A stretch of 64,000 nt of DNA, taken from positions 1,876,555 through 1,940,554 of the forward strand of contig NZ_SOBN01000001.1 of the NCBI RefSeq assembly GCF_004365705.1, read 5' to 3'. Positions 34,189 through 43,438 of the stretch are shown here, one piece after another (position 1 is the stretch's first letter; every line of letters starts with the position of its first letter). Source of the DNA: Streptomyces sp. 846.5 (GTDB lineage: Bacteria; Actinomycetota; Actinomycetes; Streptomycetales; Streptomycetaceae). The translations under genes were made by a program, and so were the position numbers. The notes below the pieces were generated by a model. That model was not told where the DNA came from. It worked only from the letters and a program-made list of their open reading frames with translations, and searched no databases.

Positions 34189-35757
34189 ATGTCCACAGTC
34201 ACGCCCCTGCCCACGGCGGCGCAGACCGCCCATCCCGACGGAAGAGTCGAACTCGCCGCCGGAGTCACTCTCACCGACCCGCGCTTCACCAACGAGGACC
34301 TGATGCCGGTCCCGGTCGAGCGCAGACGCTGGACCACCTACAACTTCCTGGCGCTGTGGGTCGGCATGGCCCACAACATCCCCTCCTGGACCCTCGCCTC
34401 GGGCCTGGTGGCCCTGGGCATGGACTGGAAGCAGGCGGTGCTCACCATCGCCCTGGCCAACGTCATCGTGCTGGTCCCGATGCTGCTCACCGGACACGCC
34501 GGCACCAAGTACGGCATCCCCTTCCCGGTCTTCGCCCGCGCCTCCTTCGGCCTGCGCGGCGCCAACCTGCCCGCGCTGATCCGGGCCGCCGTCGCCTGCG
34601 CCTGGTTCGGGATCCAGAGCTGGATCGGCGGCGAGGGCATCTTCCTGCTGGCCGGCAAGCTCTTCGGGCACAGCTGGCAGACCGCCTCGGCGATCGGCGG
34701 CTACCCCTGGACGCAGTGGCTCTCCTTCCTGCTCTTCTGCGCGCTGGAGATCGCCATCATCTGCCGCGGCATGGAGACGCTGCGCCGGTTCGAGAACTGG
34801 GCCGCGCCCTTCGTCATCGCCGGTGCGCTGGCCCTGCTCGCCTGGATCGCCGTCAAGGCCGGAGGCTTCGGCCCGCTGCTGTCCCAGCCCTCCAAGCTCG
34901 GCTGGGGAAGCGGCTTCTGGAAGATCTTCTTCCCGTCCCTGATGGGCATGATCGGCTTCTGGTCGACACTGGCGCTCAACATCCCCGACTTCACCCGCTT
35001 CGGCGGCAGCCAGAAGGCCCAGACCCGCGGTCAGGCCCTCGGCCTGCCCACCACCATGACCCTCTTCGCCCTGCTCTCGGTCCTGGTCACCTCGGGCTCC
35101 CAGGCCGTCTACGGAACGCCCATCTGGGATCCGATCGCGCTCGCGGCCAAGATGAACAGCGTCGTGGGCACCCTCTTCGCCCTGCTGGTGGTCCTGGTCG
35201 CCACCCTGTCGGTGAACATCGCCGCCAATGTCGTCAGCCCCGCGTACGACCTCTCCAACCTGCTGCCGAAGATCATCAGCTTCCGCACCGGCGCGCTGAT
35301 CGCCTGCCTGGTCGGCATCGTGATCTTCCCCTGGAAGCTGGTCGCCGACCCGCACGTCTACATCTTCACCTGGCTCGGCGTGGTCGGCGGCCTGCTCGGC
35401 ACCGTCGCCGGCATCCTCATCGCCGACTACTGGATCATCCGCCGCACCCACCTGGAACTGGACCAGCTCTACACCCCCGGCGGCCGCTACTGGTACGCCT
35501 CCGGCTGGAACTGGCGGGCGGTGGTGGCCTTCGTCGTCGGCGGCCTGCTGGCCGTCGGCGGCTCCTACGGCGGTCCCTTCCCCACCGGCGGCATGATCCC
35601 CTTCCTGAAGCCGCTCGCCGACTACGGCTGGGCCGTCGGCCTGGCCTCCGCGCTGGTGCTCTACGTCGGCTTCACCCGCCTGGCCCCGCCGGCGGAGCCG
35701 CACGCGCCGACCACGGACGAGGCAGTCTCGGACGAGCCGGCCACGGCCGACAGCTGA
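34189..35757 (+). CDS. NCS1-family nucleobase/hydantoin:cation symporter
   Basis: Encodes 522 residues from the ATG at 34189, placed 6 bases after a GAGGTGG site. About 12 membrane helices are visible. NCS1 features include the N-terminal NEDLMPVPVERRRWTTYNFLALWVG (given here across two segments: NEDLMPVPVERRRW and TTYNFLALWVG), KYGIPFPVFARASFG and ALNIPDFTRF. The family imports uracil, allantoin, cytosine or hydantoins with a cation. Last gene of the pyrimidine-catabolism operon, ending just before a bidirectional hairpin. It would supply the substrate for the three upstream-encoded enzymes. Confidence 0.92.
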   Translation: MSTVTPLPTAAQTAHPDGRVELAAGVTLTDPRFTNEDLMPVPVERRRWTTYNFLALWVGMAHNIPSWTLASGLVALGMDWKQAVLTIALANVIVLVPMLLTGHAGTKYGIPFPVFARASFGLRGANLPALIRAAVACAWFGIQSWIGGEGIFLLAGKLFGHSWQTASAIGGYPWTQWLSFLLFCALEIAIICRGMETLRRFENWAAPFVIAGALALLAWIAVKAGGFGPLLSQPSKLGWGSGFWKIFFPSLMGMIGFWSTLALNIPDFTRFGGSQKAQTRGQALGLPTTMTLFALLSVLVTSGSQAVYGTPIWDPIALAAKMNSVVGTLFALLVVLVATLSVNIAANVVSPAYDLSNLLPKIISFRTGALIACLVGIVIFPWKLVADPHVYIFTWLGVVGGLLGTVAGILIADYWIIRRTHLELDQLYTPGGRYWYASGWNWRAVVAFVVGGLLAVGGSYGGPFPTGGMIPFLKPLADYGWAVGLASALVLYVGFTRLAPPAEPHAPTTDEAVSDEPATADS

Positions 35758-35774
35758 GGCCGGTCCCGACGACG

Positions 35775-35804
35775 GGCCGCCCGGTTCACCGTTACCGGGC
35801 GGCC
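35775..35804. terminator. Bidirectional terminator between NCS1 and PucR genes
   Basis: A perfect 11-base stem, GGCCGCCCGGT (35775-35785) with ACCGGGCGGCC (35794-35804), closes an 8-base loop between convergent genes. The right arm is inside the last codons of the PucR gene; the PucR stop codon is at 35792-35794, so the hairpin begins before translation ends on that strand. No T-run, as is common in high-GC actinomycetes. Confidence 0.75.
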
Positions 35805-37435
35805 TCGGGGCCCGCGGCCTGCTGCGCCTCGTGGGCGAGCAGCGCGACATAGAGCGAGGTCAGCTGCTCCCAGTCGTCCAGGTCGACGTCCAGCAGCGTC
35901 TGGATGCTCTCCAGCCGCCGGTACAGCGCGGGCCGGCTGACGTGGTGTGTCTGGGCGGCCAGCGACTTGTTGCGGCCGGTCTCCAGGTAGGTCCGCAGCA
36001 CCGCCAGCAGCGGTGCGTTCTCCAGCAGCGGCCCCAACTCCCTTTCGATGAACGCCTGCAGCTCCGGCTCGTCCCGCAGCAGCCGGACCAGCCCGCGCAG
36101 CCGTACATCGCGCAGCCGCGCCACCGCGGTGGCCGGGGGTCCCGCCACCGCGGCATCCGCCACGTGCACCGCCTCGACGAAGGACCGGCGCACCTCGTCG
36201 AGCACGGCGCAGCCGAACCCCGCCCCGACCACGGCCCGGCGCCCCCGCGCCGCCAGCCGCTCATGGGTCTGCACCGCGACCCGCCGCAGCGCGGCATCGG
36301 CGTCCTGGTCGTGCGGGATGCTCAGCAGCACCGCCGTGCCGTCCGCGCCGATGCTCCCCACCAGGCCCGCCACCGACTCCTCGCCGAGGATCCGGTCCAG
36401 CAGCTGCGGCAGCCCCTCCCGGTCGGCCGCACCGCCGGCCAGCTCGCGGACCACCACCGGCACGAACGTGCGCCGGTTCACCGGCAGTCCGGCGGCCCGG
36501 ACCCGGGTGAGCAGCTGCTCCGGCCGGGCCGCGCCCGAGGCCAGGTCGCCGAGCAGGGACTCCGCCGCGTGGTCCTCCCAGCCCCGGTCGCGGTCGCCGA
36601 GCAGACGGTGCATGGCCAGCGCCTCGGCCGCGCGCTGCCCCAGCACCCGGCCGGACTCCTCCGAGCCCGGGTAGCCGAACAGCACCAGCCGCCCCCACCG
36701 CTGGCCCCGGGCCTCCAGCGCCGCCACGATCCAGCCGTCCGGGCCGACCGTCACCGGGTCGTTCCGCACCAGCTCGGCGACCTGCCGGGAGACCCGGTCC
36801 CAGTCGCGCATCAGCTCGCTCAGCGAGTTCCGGTCCCCCGCGGTGGCCAGCACCCGGTGCGCCAGGTTGACCAGAACGGCCGGGCAGCCGCCGAAAGAGG
36901 CGATCTCGTCCAGCAGTTGCTGCAGCGGGGCGCCGGAGAGATTGAGCGCGGTGAGCGAGGAGCGGATCCGATCGGAGAGATTGAGCGCGGCGAACCTGCC
37001 GTGCACCAGCTGCGAGTGCACCTCCTCGGTGAGCCGGGCGAACGGCGCCGGACGATGCAGCACGATCAGCGGCACCCCGCACCGTTCCGCCGCCCGGCGC
37101 ATCGCCGGGGGCGTGGTCCGGAACGCCCGGCCCAGACCCAGCAGGACGGCCGCCACGTCGGCCCGCTGCATCGACTCGACGTACGCGACCTGGGCCTGCT
37201 CGTCGCCGGCCAGCAGCAGGCCGGTGGTGAGCACGATCTCGCCGCCGGTCAGCATCACCCCCACGTCCGCCGCCTCGGCCACGTGCAGCCACCGCACCGG
37301 CCGGTCCAGGTGGGCCGCGCCGGCCACCACCTCGGGTCCCCAGGTGGCCATCAGGTCCAGCCCCAGCACGTCGCGCACGGTGAGCCGGCCGACCGGGTCC
37401 CGGGTGTCCGGCACGGGGGATGTCTCGTCGCTCAC
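35792..37435 (-). CDS. PucR-family transcriptional regulator
   Basis: Encodes 547 residues from a GTG at 37435. The N-terminal PucR domain (about 15-140) contains LTVRDVLGLDLM, then VGVMLTGGEIVLTTGLLL and FARLTEEVHSQLV. The C-terminus has the PucR helix-turn-helix (LLAVLRTYLETGRNKSLAAQ followed by HVSRPALYRRLESIQTLL). PucR proteins control purine, allantoin or pyrimidine catabolism, usually sensing a pathway metabolite. It converges on the four-gene pyrimidine/hydantoin operon and is its likely regulator. Confidence 0.92.
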   Translation of the reverse strand: MSDETSPVPDTRDPVGRLTVRDVLGLDLMATWGPEVVAGAAHLDRPVRWLHVAEAADVGVMLTGGEIVLTTGLLLAGDEQAQVAYVESMQRADVAAVLLGLGRAFRTTPPAMRRAAERCGVPLIVLHRPAPFARLTEEVHSQLVHGRFAALNLSDRIRSSLTALNLSGAPLQQLLDEIASFGGCPAVLVNLAHRVLATAGDRNSLSELMRDWDRVSRQVAELVRNDPVTVGPDGWIVAALEARGQRWGRLVLFGYPGSEESGRVLGQRAAEALAMHRLLGDRDRGWEDHAAESLLGDLASGAARPEQLLTRVRAAGLPVNRRTFVPVVVRELAGGAADREGLPQLLDRILGEESVAGLVGSIGADGTAVLLSIPHDQDADAALRRVAVQTHERLAARGRRAVVGAGFGCAVLDEVRRSFVEAVHVADAAVAGPPATAVARLRDVRLRGLVRLLRDEPELQAFIERELGPLLENAPLLAVLRTYLETGRNKSLAAQTHHVSRPALYRRLESIQTLLDVDLDDWEQLTSLYVALLAHEAQQAAGPEAAR

Positions 37436-37533
37436 GCGGACCGACCTCGCTGAGTGTGCTGGGGCCGGCCCCGGCGCTTGAACCGGAATCCGGCACTCTC
37501 GATTCCGCGAAGCTTACGCCCCGGCCGCAGTCG

Positions 37534-38277
37534 TCATCGGTTGGACAGCATGCGCAGCATGTCGGCGTACTCACCGCGGGCCTCGGCGAATCGCACCGGT
37601 TCGACCGCCTTGACGAGGATCTCATCCGGGTGCCCAGCGGACCCGAGGATCTCCATGACCTCGTCGAGGAAGGCATCGAGGGGCATGGCGGTCTGTGAGT
37701 CCTCCTGTCCCATCAGGGCGGTGCGCACCGCCGGCGGCACCAGTTCCAGGACGTCGATGTTCGTGTCCGCGAGTTGGACGCGGAGGCTCTCGGTGAAAGA
37801 GTGAATAGCGGCCTTGGTGGCGTTGTAGGTCGGGGCGATCGGCAGGGGGACGAATGCCAGCCCGGAGGACACCGTCATGATCGTCGCTTGCGGCCGGGTG
37901 GCGAGGTGTTCGGTCAGAGCGGCCACGAGGCGGATGGGGCCGAGGAGGTTGGTCGCCACCGTCGCTTCTGCCGTGGCAAGGAAACCACCACGGTGAAGGT
38001 CCTCCGGCAGCATGATGCCGGCCACCGCGACCAGGACGTCGAGGTCGGGAAAGCGTTGCAGCAGTTGCGCGGTGACGTCCTGGACGGCGACCGGGTCGGT
38101 GACGTCGAGCACGACGGACTCGACGCCGGGGTTCTCCGAGACGATCTGCGTCAGCCTGTCCTCGCGGCGCCCGGAAATGATGACCCGGTTGCCCGCCGCG
38201 TGCAGCCGCAGCGCGAGGCCGAGGCCGATGCCGGAGGTCGCTCCGGCGACGAAGACGGTGTTGCCCGTGACGTTCAA
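37534..38277 (-). CDS. Short-chain dehydrogenase/reductase (DltE-like)
   Basis: Encodes 247 residues from a TTG at 38277 with CGGAGA upstream; this start matches that of the paralogue at 46459. It has the Rossmann motif GATSGIGLGLALRL, the structural VAVAGIML segment, and the active site Ser in TVSSGLAFV with Tyr-x3-Lys in YNATKAAIHSFTESL. The family catalyses NAD(P)-dependent oxidation or reduction of small molecules. Downstream of the NTF2-like gene on the same strand (99 bases), so it is probably controlled by the TetR sites at 39069-39189. Substrate unknown. Confidence 0.88.
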   Translation of the reverse strand: MNVTGNTVFVAGATSGIGLGLALRLHAAGNRVIISGRREDRLTQIVSENPGVESVVLDVTDPVAVQDVTAQLLQRFPDLDVLVAVAGIMLPEDLHRGGFLATAEATVATNLLGPIRLVAALTEHLATRPQATIMTVSSGLAFVPLPIAPTYNATKAAIHSFTESLRVQLADTNIDVLELVPPAVRTALMGQEDSQTAMPLDAFLDEVMEILGSAGHPDEILVKAVEPVRFAEARGEYADMLRMLSNR

Positions 38278-38376
38278 GGAATTCTCCGAACCGTAGTTGG
38301 TGACGAGGGGCAGCCGAGCCGGTGCGGGTGATGCGCGGCCGACAGCGCCGGGCATCACCCGCACCGGACGAGCGGG

Positions 38377-39030
38377 TCAGTGCTTGTTGACCGCCGAGGC
38401 CCAGTCGAAGTCCACGCCCATGTCGTGGTACATCTTCGAGTACCCGACGAAGCAGTTGAACATCTGGACCTTGCCGTCCTTCAGGTACCAGAAGTCGGCG
38501 GTCGGCGCGTCGACCTTCTGGCCGTTCCCCTTGACGAAGCCGCCTGTCGGCGACGCGAGTTGCCCGTCGAACGTGCCCTGGATCGACAGCTCGATGCTGA
38601 TCACGTCGCCGTTCACGGTGATGCGCTTGAGGTCACGGTGAACGTTGGAGAAGAGGCTCTTCATGTAGGGCAGGACGTTGCCGAGCGCCGTTCCCCGATA
38701 GGCCTGGCCGGCGACCATGTCGTTGAAGACGCCGTCCTTGGTGAAGCTGTTGACGAACGTCTGGACGTCGATGTGGCTCCCCTCCGCCACGTAGTAGTCG
38801 CGCAGGACGACCGCGAGGTTGGCCTTCTCGTGCTTGGTCAGATGGCGGTCGGTGAGCGGCAGGTCCGCCAGTTGGAGTGCGGTCAGGGTCGGGGCGGCCG
38901 CGTTGCTCCGGCCCGCTGCCGCGCTGTGAGCGGGGCTGGCGGCCTGCGACGGCATGGCGGCGATGGAAAGACCGCCCAGGACAGCTACCGCGGTCGCGGC
39001 GGTGATCGACTTCCGGCTGAGCAGCTTCAT
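38377..39030 (-). CDS. Secreted NTF2/SnoaL-like protein
   Basis: Encodes 217 residues. The signal peptide MKLLSRKSITAATAVAVL...ends near PSQAASPA. An NTF2-like cone fold is indicated by LRDYYVAEGSHIDVQTFVNS, FTKDGVFNDMVAGQAYRG, DVISIELSIQGTFDGQ and ADFWYLKDGKVQMFNCFVGY. The family includes isomerases, cyclases and non-catalytic ligand-binding proteins. It is the first gene after the three palindromes and is probably repressed by the divergent TetR protein together with the SDR gene. A secreted NTF2-like protein paired with a cytoplasmic SDR is unusual; function is not predicted. Confidence 0.8.
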   Translation of the reverse strand: MKLLSRKSITAATAVAVLGGLSIAAMPSQAASPAHSAAAGRSNAAAPTLTALQLADLPLTDRHLTKHEKANLAVVLRDYYVAEGSHIDVQTFVNSFTKDGVFNDMVAGQAYRGTALGNVLPYMKSLFSNVHRDLKRITVNGDVISIELSIQGTFDGQLASPTGGFVKGNGQKVDAPTADFWYLKDGKVQMFNCFVGYSKMYHDMGVDFDWASAVNKH

Positions 39031-39068
39031 GTCGTGTTCCTCCAGGTCTCTGTCGCGCCCTTAGTCAT

Positions 39069-39084
39069 TCAAACGCTCGCTTAA
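39069..39084. promoter_or_regulatory. TetR operator candidate, site 1
   Basis: TCAAACGCTCGCTTAA, one mismatch from the palindrome TCAARC-N4-GYTTGA. It is 39 bases before the NTF2-like start, in its promoter. Confidence 0.65.
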
Positions 39085-39108
39085 CTTTATGAACGGCACT
39101 GTGGGCTG

Positions 39109-39124
39109 TCAAGCCACTGTTTGA
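39109..39124. promoter_or_regulatory. TetR operator candidate, site 2
   Basis: TCAAGCCACTGTTTGA, a full match to TCAARC-N4-GYTTGA, 40 bases from site 1 and 65 bases from site 3, in the middle of the divergent region. Confidence 0.65.
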
Positions 39125-39173
39125 ATTCTTTGGTCGCCCAGCCGCAGGGGGCGGGCGACCGTTGACGATGCAC

Positions 39174-39189
39174 TCAAACATCTGCTTGA
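39174..39189. promoter_or_regulatory. TetR operator candidate, site 3
   Basis: TCAAACATCTGCTTGA, a full match to the same palindrome, ending 9 bases before the TetR start codon, which suggests autoregulation. Confidence 0.68.
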
Positions 39190-39198
39190 ATACATCGT

Positions 39199-39837
39199 AT
39201 GATGCAGGTGGAAAAGGCAGACCTGCGCCGGGAGGCCGGTCAGCGCACCCGGGACGGCCTCCAGACGGCCGCCCTGGAGGTAATCGCGCAACGAGGCCAG
39301 GAGGGCGTGACACTCCGCGAGATCACGGATCGCGCCGGAGCCAACGTTGCCGCGGTGAGCTACCACTTCGGGTCGCTGAAGAAGCTGTGCGACGCGGCGA
39401 TCGAGCACGCGTTGGAGCGGTATCTCGACGACAAGATCCTGGAACTCGATTCCCTCGCCCCCACCGCGACACTCCATGAGGTGGCCCTGGCGTTCGCACG
39501 GCCGATGATGCGTGCGCTGGCGGCCGGAGGGCAGGACCTGGCTGTGATGCGGACGGTGGCGCGCGTCGGCATCGATCCACCCCAGGGATGGGATCGGCTG
39601 GACGACAAGTTCGACCGCAGTCGCCGGGGGGTCGTCCGCGTGCTGGCGCCGATCCTTCCCGGAGTCGACGACGAGGAACTGATCTTCCGTACCCGATGCG
39701 CGGCCGGCCTGCTGAACTGGCTCGCGCTGGCGCCCATCGGCACCGAGCTCGCCGCCCTGTCCGCCGAGCAGATCGAGCGGCAGCTGGTCCCCGTGGTGGC
39801 CGGGGCGTTCCGTGGGGACACTCCCCCCGGCCGCTGA
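39199..39837 (+). CDS. TetR-family transcriptional regulator
   Basis: Encodes 212 residues starting MMQVEKADLRREAGQRTRDG. The helix-turn-helix occupies about 20-60: ALEVIAQRGQEGVTLREITD, then GANVAAVSYHFGSLKKLCDA. The remainder is an all-helical ligand domain. The close spacing of operator-like site 3 to the start codon, and two more copies towards the divergent NTF2-like/SDR operon, make this protein their probable repressor. There is no clear ribosome-binding site, so the gene may be leaderless or translated from a short leader. The inducer is unknown. Confidence 0.9.
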   Translation: MMQVEKADLRREAGQRTRDGLQTAALEVIAQRGQEGVTLREITDRAGANVAAVSYHFGSLKKLCDAAIEHALERYLDDKILELDSLAPTATLHEVALAFARPMMRALAAGGQDLAVMRTVARVGIDPPQGWDRLDDKFDRSRRGVVRVLAPILPGVDDEELIFRTRCAAGLLNWLALAPIGTELAALSAEQIERQLVPVVAGAFRGDTPPGR

Positions 39838-40033
39838 CGCGGCCAGGGCCTGTAGGCCGCGCATGAACTCGATGCAGACGCCCAGTTGACATGTACTCAG
39901 CGTCCGCGCTCTACTCATGTTTCGTGCCGATTGGCAACGTTGTCAGACCCTCGGGCGTGACACCGGCGCCAATCGAGGAAGCCACCTGTCCCTGGCACAC
40001 CCATGCGCGAAGCACGAAACGCGGAGGCAACCG

Positions 40034-43000
40034 ATGGCCACACGGCGGCGCCCGGACGGACCACGTATCAGCAGCAGACTCCGTCAACGCCTGACCGTGG
40101 TGGCCCTGGTGGCCATCGCGGTCGTACCCTTCCAGCCCCTCGGCAGTGCCGTGGCCGCGTCCGGCCCGCAGCTCGTCGCGGACCCCGCAGCGCTGGTCAA
40201 TCCTCTGATCGGCACCTCGGGCGCCGTCGACACCTTTCCCGGTCCCGACATGCCCAACGGCATGATCCAGTGGAGCCCGGACACCACGCCCGCCCGCACC
40301 GACGGCGGCGGCTACGAGTACAACAGCACCAAGATCTCCGGCTACAGCCTCACCCATGTCTCGGGCCCCGGCTGCCCCGTCGCGGGCGACATCCCGATCC
40401 TCCCGCTCACCGGTGCCCTGACCGGCAACCTCTCCGACACCACGTCCACGTTCAGCCATGCCCACGAGCAGACCGGGATCGGCTACTACGGCCTGACCGA
40501 CGCCTCGGGCGTCAGGACCGAGCTGACCGACACCACCCGGGCGGGACTGGGGAAGTTCACCTTCCCGTCCGGTACGCAGGCCAGTCTGCTGCTGAAGCTG
40601 AGCGGCGGCGCCACGCAGGTGGACGGCACCCGGGCGAAGGTGGTCAGTGACACCGAGGTCAGCGGCGCCGTCGACAGCGGCCACTTCTGCGGCGCCGACA
40701 ACCGCTACACGCTGCACTTCGACATCAGGTTCAACCGGCCGTTCACCCGGAGCGGCACCTGGGTCGGCAGCACCATCAACCCCGACGCGAAATCGCTCAG
40801 CCTCGGTCGCCCGCAGCAGTCGCCGGCCGCGCCGCAGAGCACTCCGCGGAAGCAGAAGCACTTCACTCTCCCGGCCACCCAGTCCCCGACCATCCACCCG
40901 ACCGCGACGGCCTCGTCCGCCCCCGTCACCGGCGCCAACGGCATGTACCTCACCTTCGACACCTCCTCGTCGACCACGGTGACAGCGGCCGTCGGGATCT
41001 CGTACACCAGCGACGTCAACGCCGCCTCGAACCGCTCCACCGAGGTCAAGGGGTGGGACTTCGCCGCCGTGCGGCAGGCCAACCACGACGCCTGGAACAC
41101 CGTCCTGAAGCGGGTGCAGGTCGGCGGCGGCAGCAACGACCAGCAGGTCCAGTTCTACACCGCCCTCTACCACTCGCTGCTGCACCCCAACGTGTACTCC
41201 GACGACAACGGCCAGTACATGGGCATGGACGAGCAGATCCACAAGATCGGCAAGGGCCAGAAGGCGCAGTACGCCAACTACTCGGGCTGGGACACCTACC
41301 GCTCCCAGACACAGTTGATCGCCATGGTCGAGCCGAAGGTCACCGGCGACATCGTCACCTCGATGCTCAACGGCTACGACCAGACCGGCCTGCTGCCCAA
41401 GTGGGCCTCCGACAACGGCGAGAGCTACGTGATGGTCGGCGACCCGGGCGCCGCGATCATCGCCGACGCGTACGCGTTCGGGGTACGCAACTTCGACACC
41501 GCGCACGCCCTGGGCGCGATGGTCCACGAGGCCACCGCGCCCAACCAGAACCGTCCCGGCGAGTCGGTACGCGACGCCAAGGGCTACCTGCCGCTGGACG
41601 AGACGGACTACGGCTGCTGCAACTTCTACGGCCCGGTCTCCACCCAACTCGAGTACGACAGCGCGGACTACGCCCTGGCGTCCTTCGTGAAGGCGCTGGG
41701 CAGCACAGCGGACTACCAGAAGTTCGCCACCCGCGCCCAGGACTGGATGAACGTCTTCAACCCGCAGACCGGTTATGTCCAGGGCCGGGACCTGAACGGC
41801 CAGTTCGCCGGCGGCTTCACCCCCGGAACGTCCAACGGCTTCGTCGAAGGCACCTCCGCCCAGTACACGCCCATGGTGCCGTTCAACCTCCGGCAGCTGA
41901 TCACCGCCCGTGGCGGGAACGCGGCCTACTCGTCCTACCTGGACAGCCTCCTGGAGAACATCACCGACCCCGGTGCGACCAACGCCGACCTCAGCAACGA
42001 GCCCAGCCTGGAGATCCCCTGGGAGTACGACTACCTCGGGCAGCCCTGGAAGGCCCAGGCCGCCGTGCGCCAGGCGCAGCAGAAGCTCTACTTCAACGCG
42101 CCGGTCGGCTCGTTCGGCAACGACGATCTGGGGGCCATGAGCTCCTGGTACGTCTGGTCCTCGCTCGGGATGTACCCGGAGACGCCGGGCACCGACACGC
42201 TGGTGCTGGGCAGCCCGACCTTCCCCGTCGCGAAGGTGACGTTCGGCAACGGCAAGCAGGCCACCATCAGCGCTCCGCAGGCCGCGCCCAACGCTCCCTA
42301 CGTCCAGGCGCTGGACGTGAAGGGCAAGGAGTGGAAGAACTCGTGGCTGACGTTCGGCCAGTTCGAGAAGGCCGGCACGGTCGACTACAGCCTCAACACC
42401 GTACCGAACACCACCTGGGCCGCCTCGGCAGCCGCGGTCCCGCCGTCCGACACCACCGGCGGCGGCCGGATGCTCGCGGCCACCGGCCCGAGCAGTGACG
42501 GGCTGATCGTCGCGCCGGGCGGATCGGCCGACGCCACCCTGCGCCTGACCAACCTCGGCACCCGACCGGTCACCGCCGACTGGACCGCCACCGCCCCCTC
42601 CGGCGTGACCCTCGCCGCTCTCGCGGGTTCGCTGACCGTGCCCGCGTCGGGCAGCGCCGAGGCGAAGATTCCGGTGACCGCCGGAAGCAGCGAAGGCGCC
42701 TACGCGGTGACGTTCGCGGCCAACGACCACAGCAGCGGCGCCGCACTCGCCGCAGCCACGCTGCGGGTGTCGGTGGCTCAACCGGGTGAACTGTGGCCCT
42801 ACGAGTCCAACGAGGGCGTCTACCCCGACGGCACCCACTTCTCCGGCGGCTTCGACGACCAGGGATGGGCCTACTCACAGACCGCCCTGGCCACAGCCGG
42901 GGTCGGCAGCAACACGAAGGTCACCGCGGACGGCATCGCCTACACCTGGCCGACCAGCGCAGCAGGCCGACCGGACAACCTGGAGGTCGCAGGCCAGACG

Positions 43001-43372
43001 ATCCCGCAGCCCGACGGCACCACCGACGCCTACCTCGGCCTCCTCGGCGCCGCGACCGACGCACCCCTCGACGGAACCGGCGTCCCCGGCCAACTCACCG
43101 TCACCTACACCGACGGCACCACCACTACGGCGACGGTGACCTTCTCGGACTGGACCCTCAACGGCGCCTCCAAGAAGCCAGTGGCGAGCGACACCACCGC
43201 CGTCACCACCGCCTACCGCAACACCGCCGACGGCACCAAGGACACCGTGCAGGCCTACGTCTTCTCGGTGAAGGTGCCGTTGGACAAGACGAAGACCGTG
43301 GCGTCCGTGACACTGCCGGTGACCGGCGCGTCGGGAACGGTACACCTGTTCGCGATCGCCTTCGGCGGCTGA
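40034..43372 (+). CDS. Secreted GH92-family glycosidase (alpha-mannosidase type)
   Basis: Encodes 1112 residues from the ATG at 40034, with GGAGG 6 bases upstream. A signal peptide (RLTVVALVAIAVVPFQPLGS, cut near SAVAAS) is followed by GH92 blocks: VNPLIGTSGAVDTFPGPDMP, GMIQWSPDT, YSLTHVSGPGCPV, HLKR-like NTVLKRVQVGG, YSGWDTYRSQTQLIAM and LSNEPSLEIPWEYDYLGQPW. The C-terminal 270 residues add a NEW3/alpha-galactosidase-associated domain (LTNLGTRPVTADWTA) and a beta-rich module. GH92 enzymes are calcium-dependent exo-alpha-mannosidases acting on N-glycans or mannans. It appears monocistronic, ending before a hairpin shared with the convergent Asp-box gene. Confidence 0.9.
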   Translation: MATRRRPDGPRISSRLRQRLTVVALVAIAVVPFQPLGSAVAASGPQLVADPAALVNPLIGTSGAVDTFPGPDMPNGMIQWSPDTTPARTDGGGYEYNSTKISGYSLTHVSGPGCPVAGDIPILPLTGALTGNLSDTTSTFSHAHEQTGIGYYGLTDASGVRTELTDTTRAGLGKFTFPSGTQASLLLKLSGGATQVDGTRAKVVSDTEVSGAVDSGHFCGADNRYTLHFDIRFNRPFTRSGTWVGSTINPDAKSLSLGRPQQSPAAPQSTPRKQKHFTLPATQSPTIHPTATASSAPVTGANGMYLTFDTSSSTTVTAAVGISYTSDVNAASNRSTEVKGWDFAAVRQANHDAWNTVLKRVQVGGGSNDQQVQFYTALYHSLLHPNVYSDDNGQYMGMDEQIHKIGKGQKAQYANYSGWDTYRSQTQLIAMVEPKVTGDIVTSMLNGYDQTGLLPKWASDNGESYVMVGDPGAAIIADAYAFGVRNFDTAHALGAMVHEATAPNQNRPGESVRDAKGYLPLDETDYGCCNFYGPVSTQLEYDSADYALASFVKALGSTADYQKFATRAQDWMNVFNPQTGYVQGRDLNGQFAGGFTPGTSNGFVEGTSAQYTPMVPFNLRQLITARGGNAAYSSYLDSLLENITDPGATNADLSNEPSLEIPWEYDYLGQPWKAQAAVRQAQQKLYFNAPVGSFGNDDLGAMSSWYVWSSLGMYPETPGTDTLVLGSPTFPVAKVTFGNGKQATISAPQAAPNAPYVQALDVKGKEWKNSWLTFGQFEKAGTVDYSLNTVPNTTWAASAAAVPPSDTTGGGRMLAATGPSSDGLIVAPGGSADATLRLTNLGTRPVTADWTATAPSGVTLAALAGSLTVPASGSAEAKIPVTAGSSEGAYAVTFAANDHSSGAALAAATLRVSVAQPGELWPYESNEGVYPDGTHFSGGFDDQGWAYSQTALATAGVGSNTKVTADGIAYTWPTSAAGRPDNLEVAGQTIPQPDGTTDAYLGLLGAATDAPLDGTGVPGQLTVTYTDGTTTTATVTFSDWTLNGASKKPVASDTTAVTTAYRNTADGTKDTVQAYVFSVKVPLDKTKTVASVTLPVTGASGTVHLFAIAFGG

Positions 43373-43385
43373 GCCCACCACACAC

Positions 43386-43422
43386 GTGTGGCCCTGCCGT
43401 CCTCGCGGGCGGCGGGGCACAC
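43386..43422. terminator. Bidirectional hairpin between GH92 and Asp-box genes
   Basis: GTGTG-GCCCTGCCG on the left pairs with CGGCGGGGC-ACAC on the right with one wobble and one bulge, around a loop of about 10 bases. It lies in the 66-base gap between convergent stop codons, so it can serve both. Confidence 0.65.
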
Positions 43423-43438
43423 ATACAGGTCTGTCGGC

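Noticed and set aside
39911-42838. 975-residue minus-strand frame opposite the GH92 gene
   Set aside because: Antisense of a strongly supported secreted glycosidase; Gly/Val/Arg-rich with no recognisable domain.
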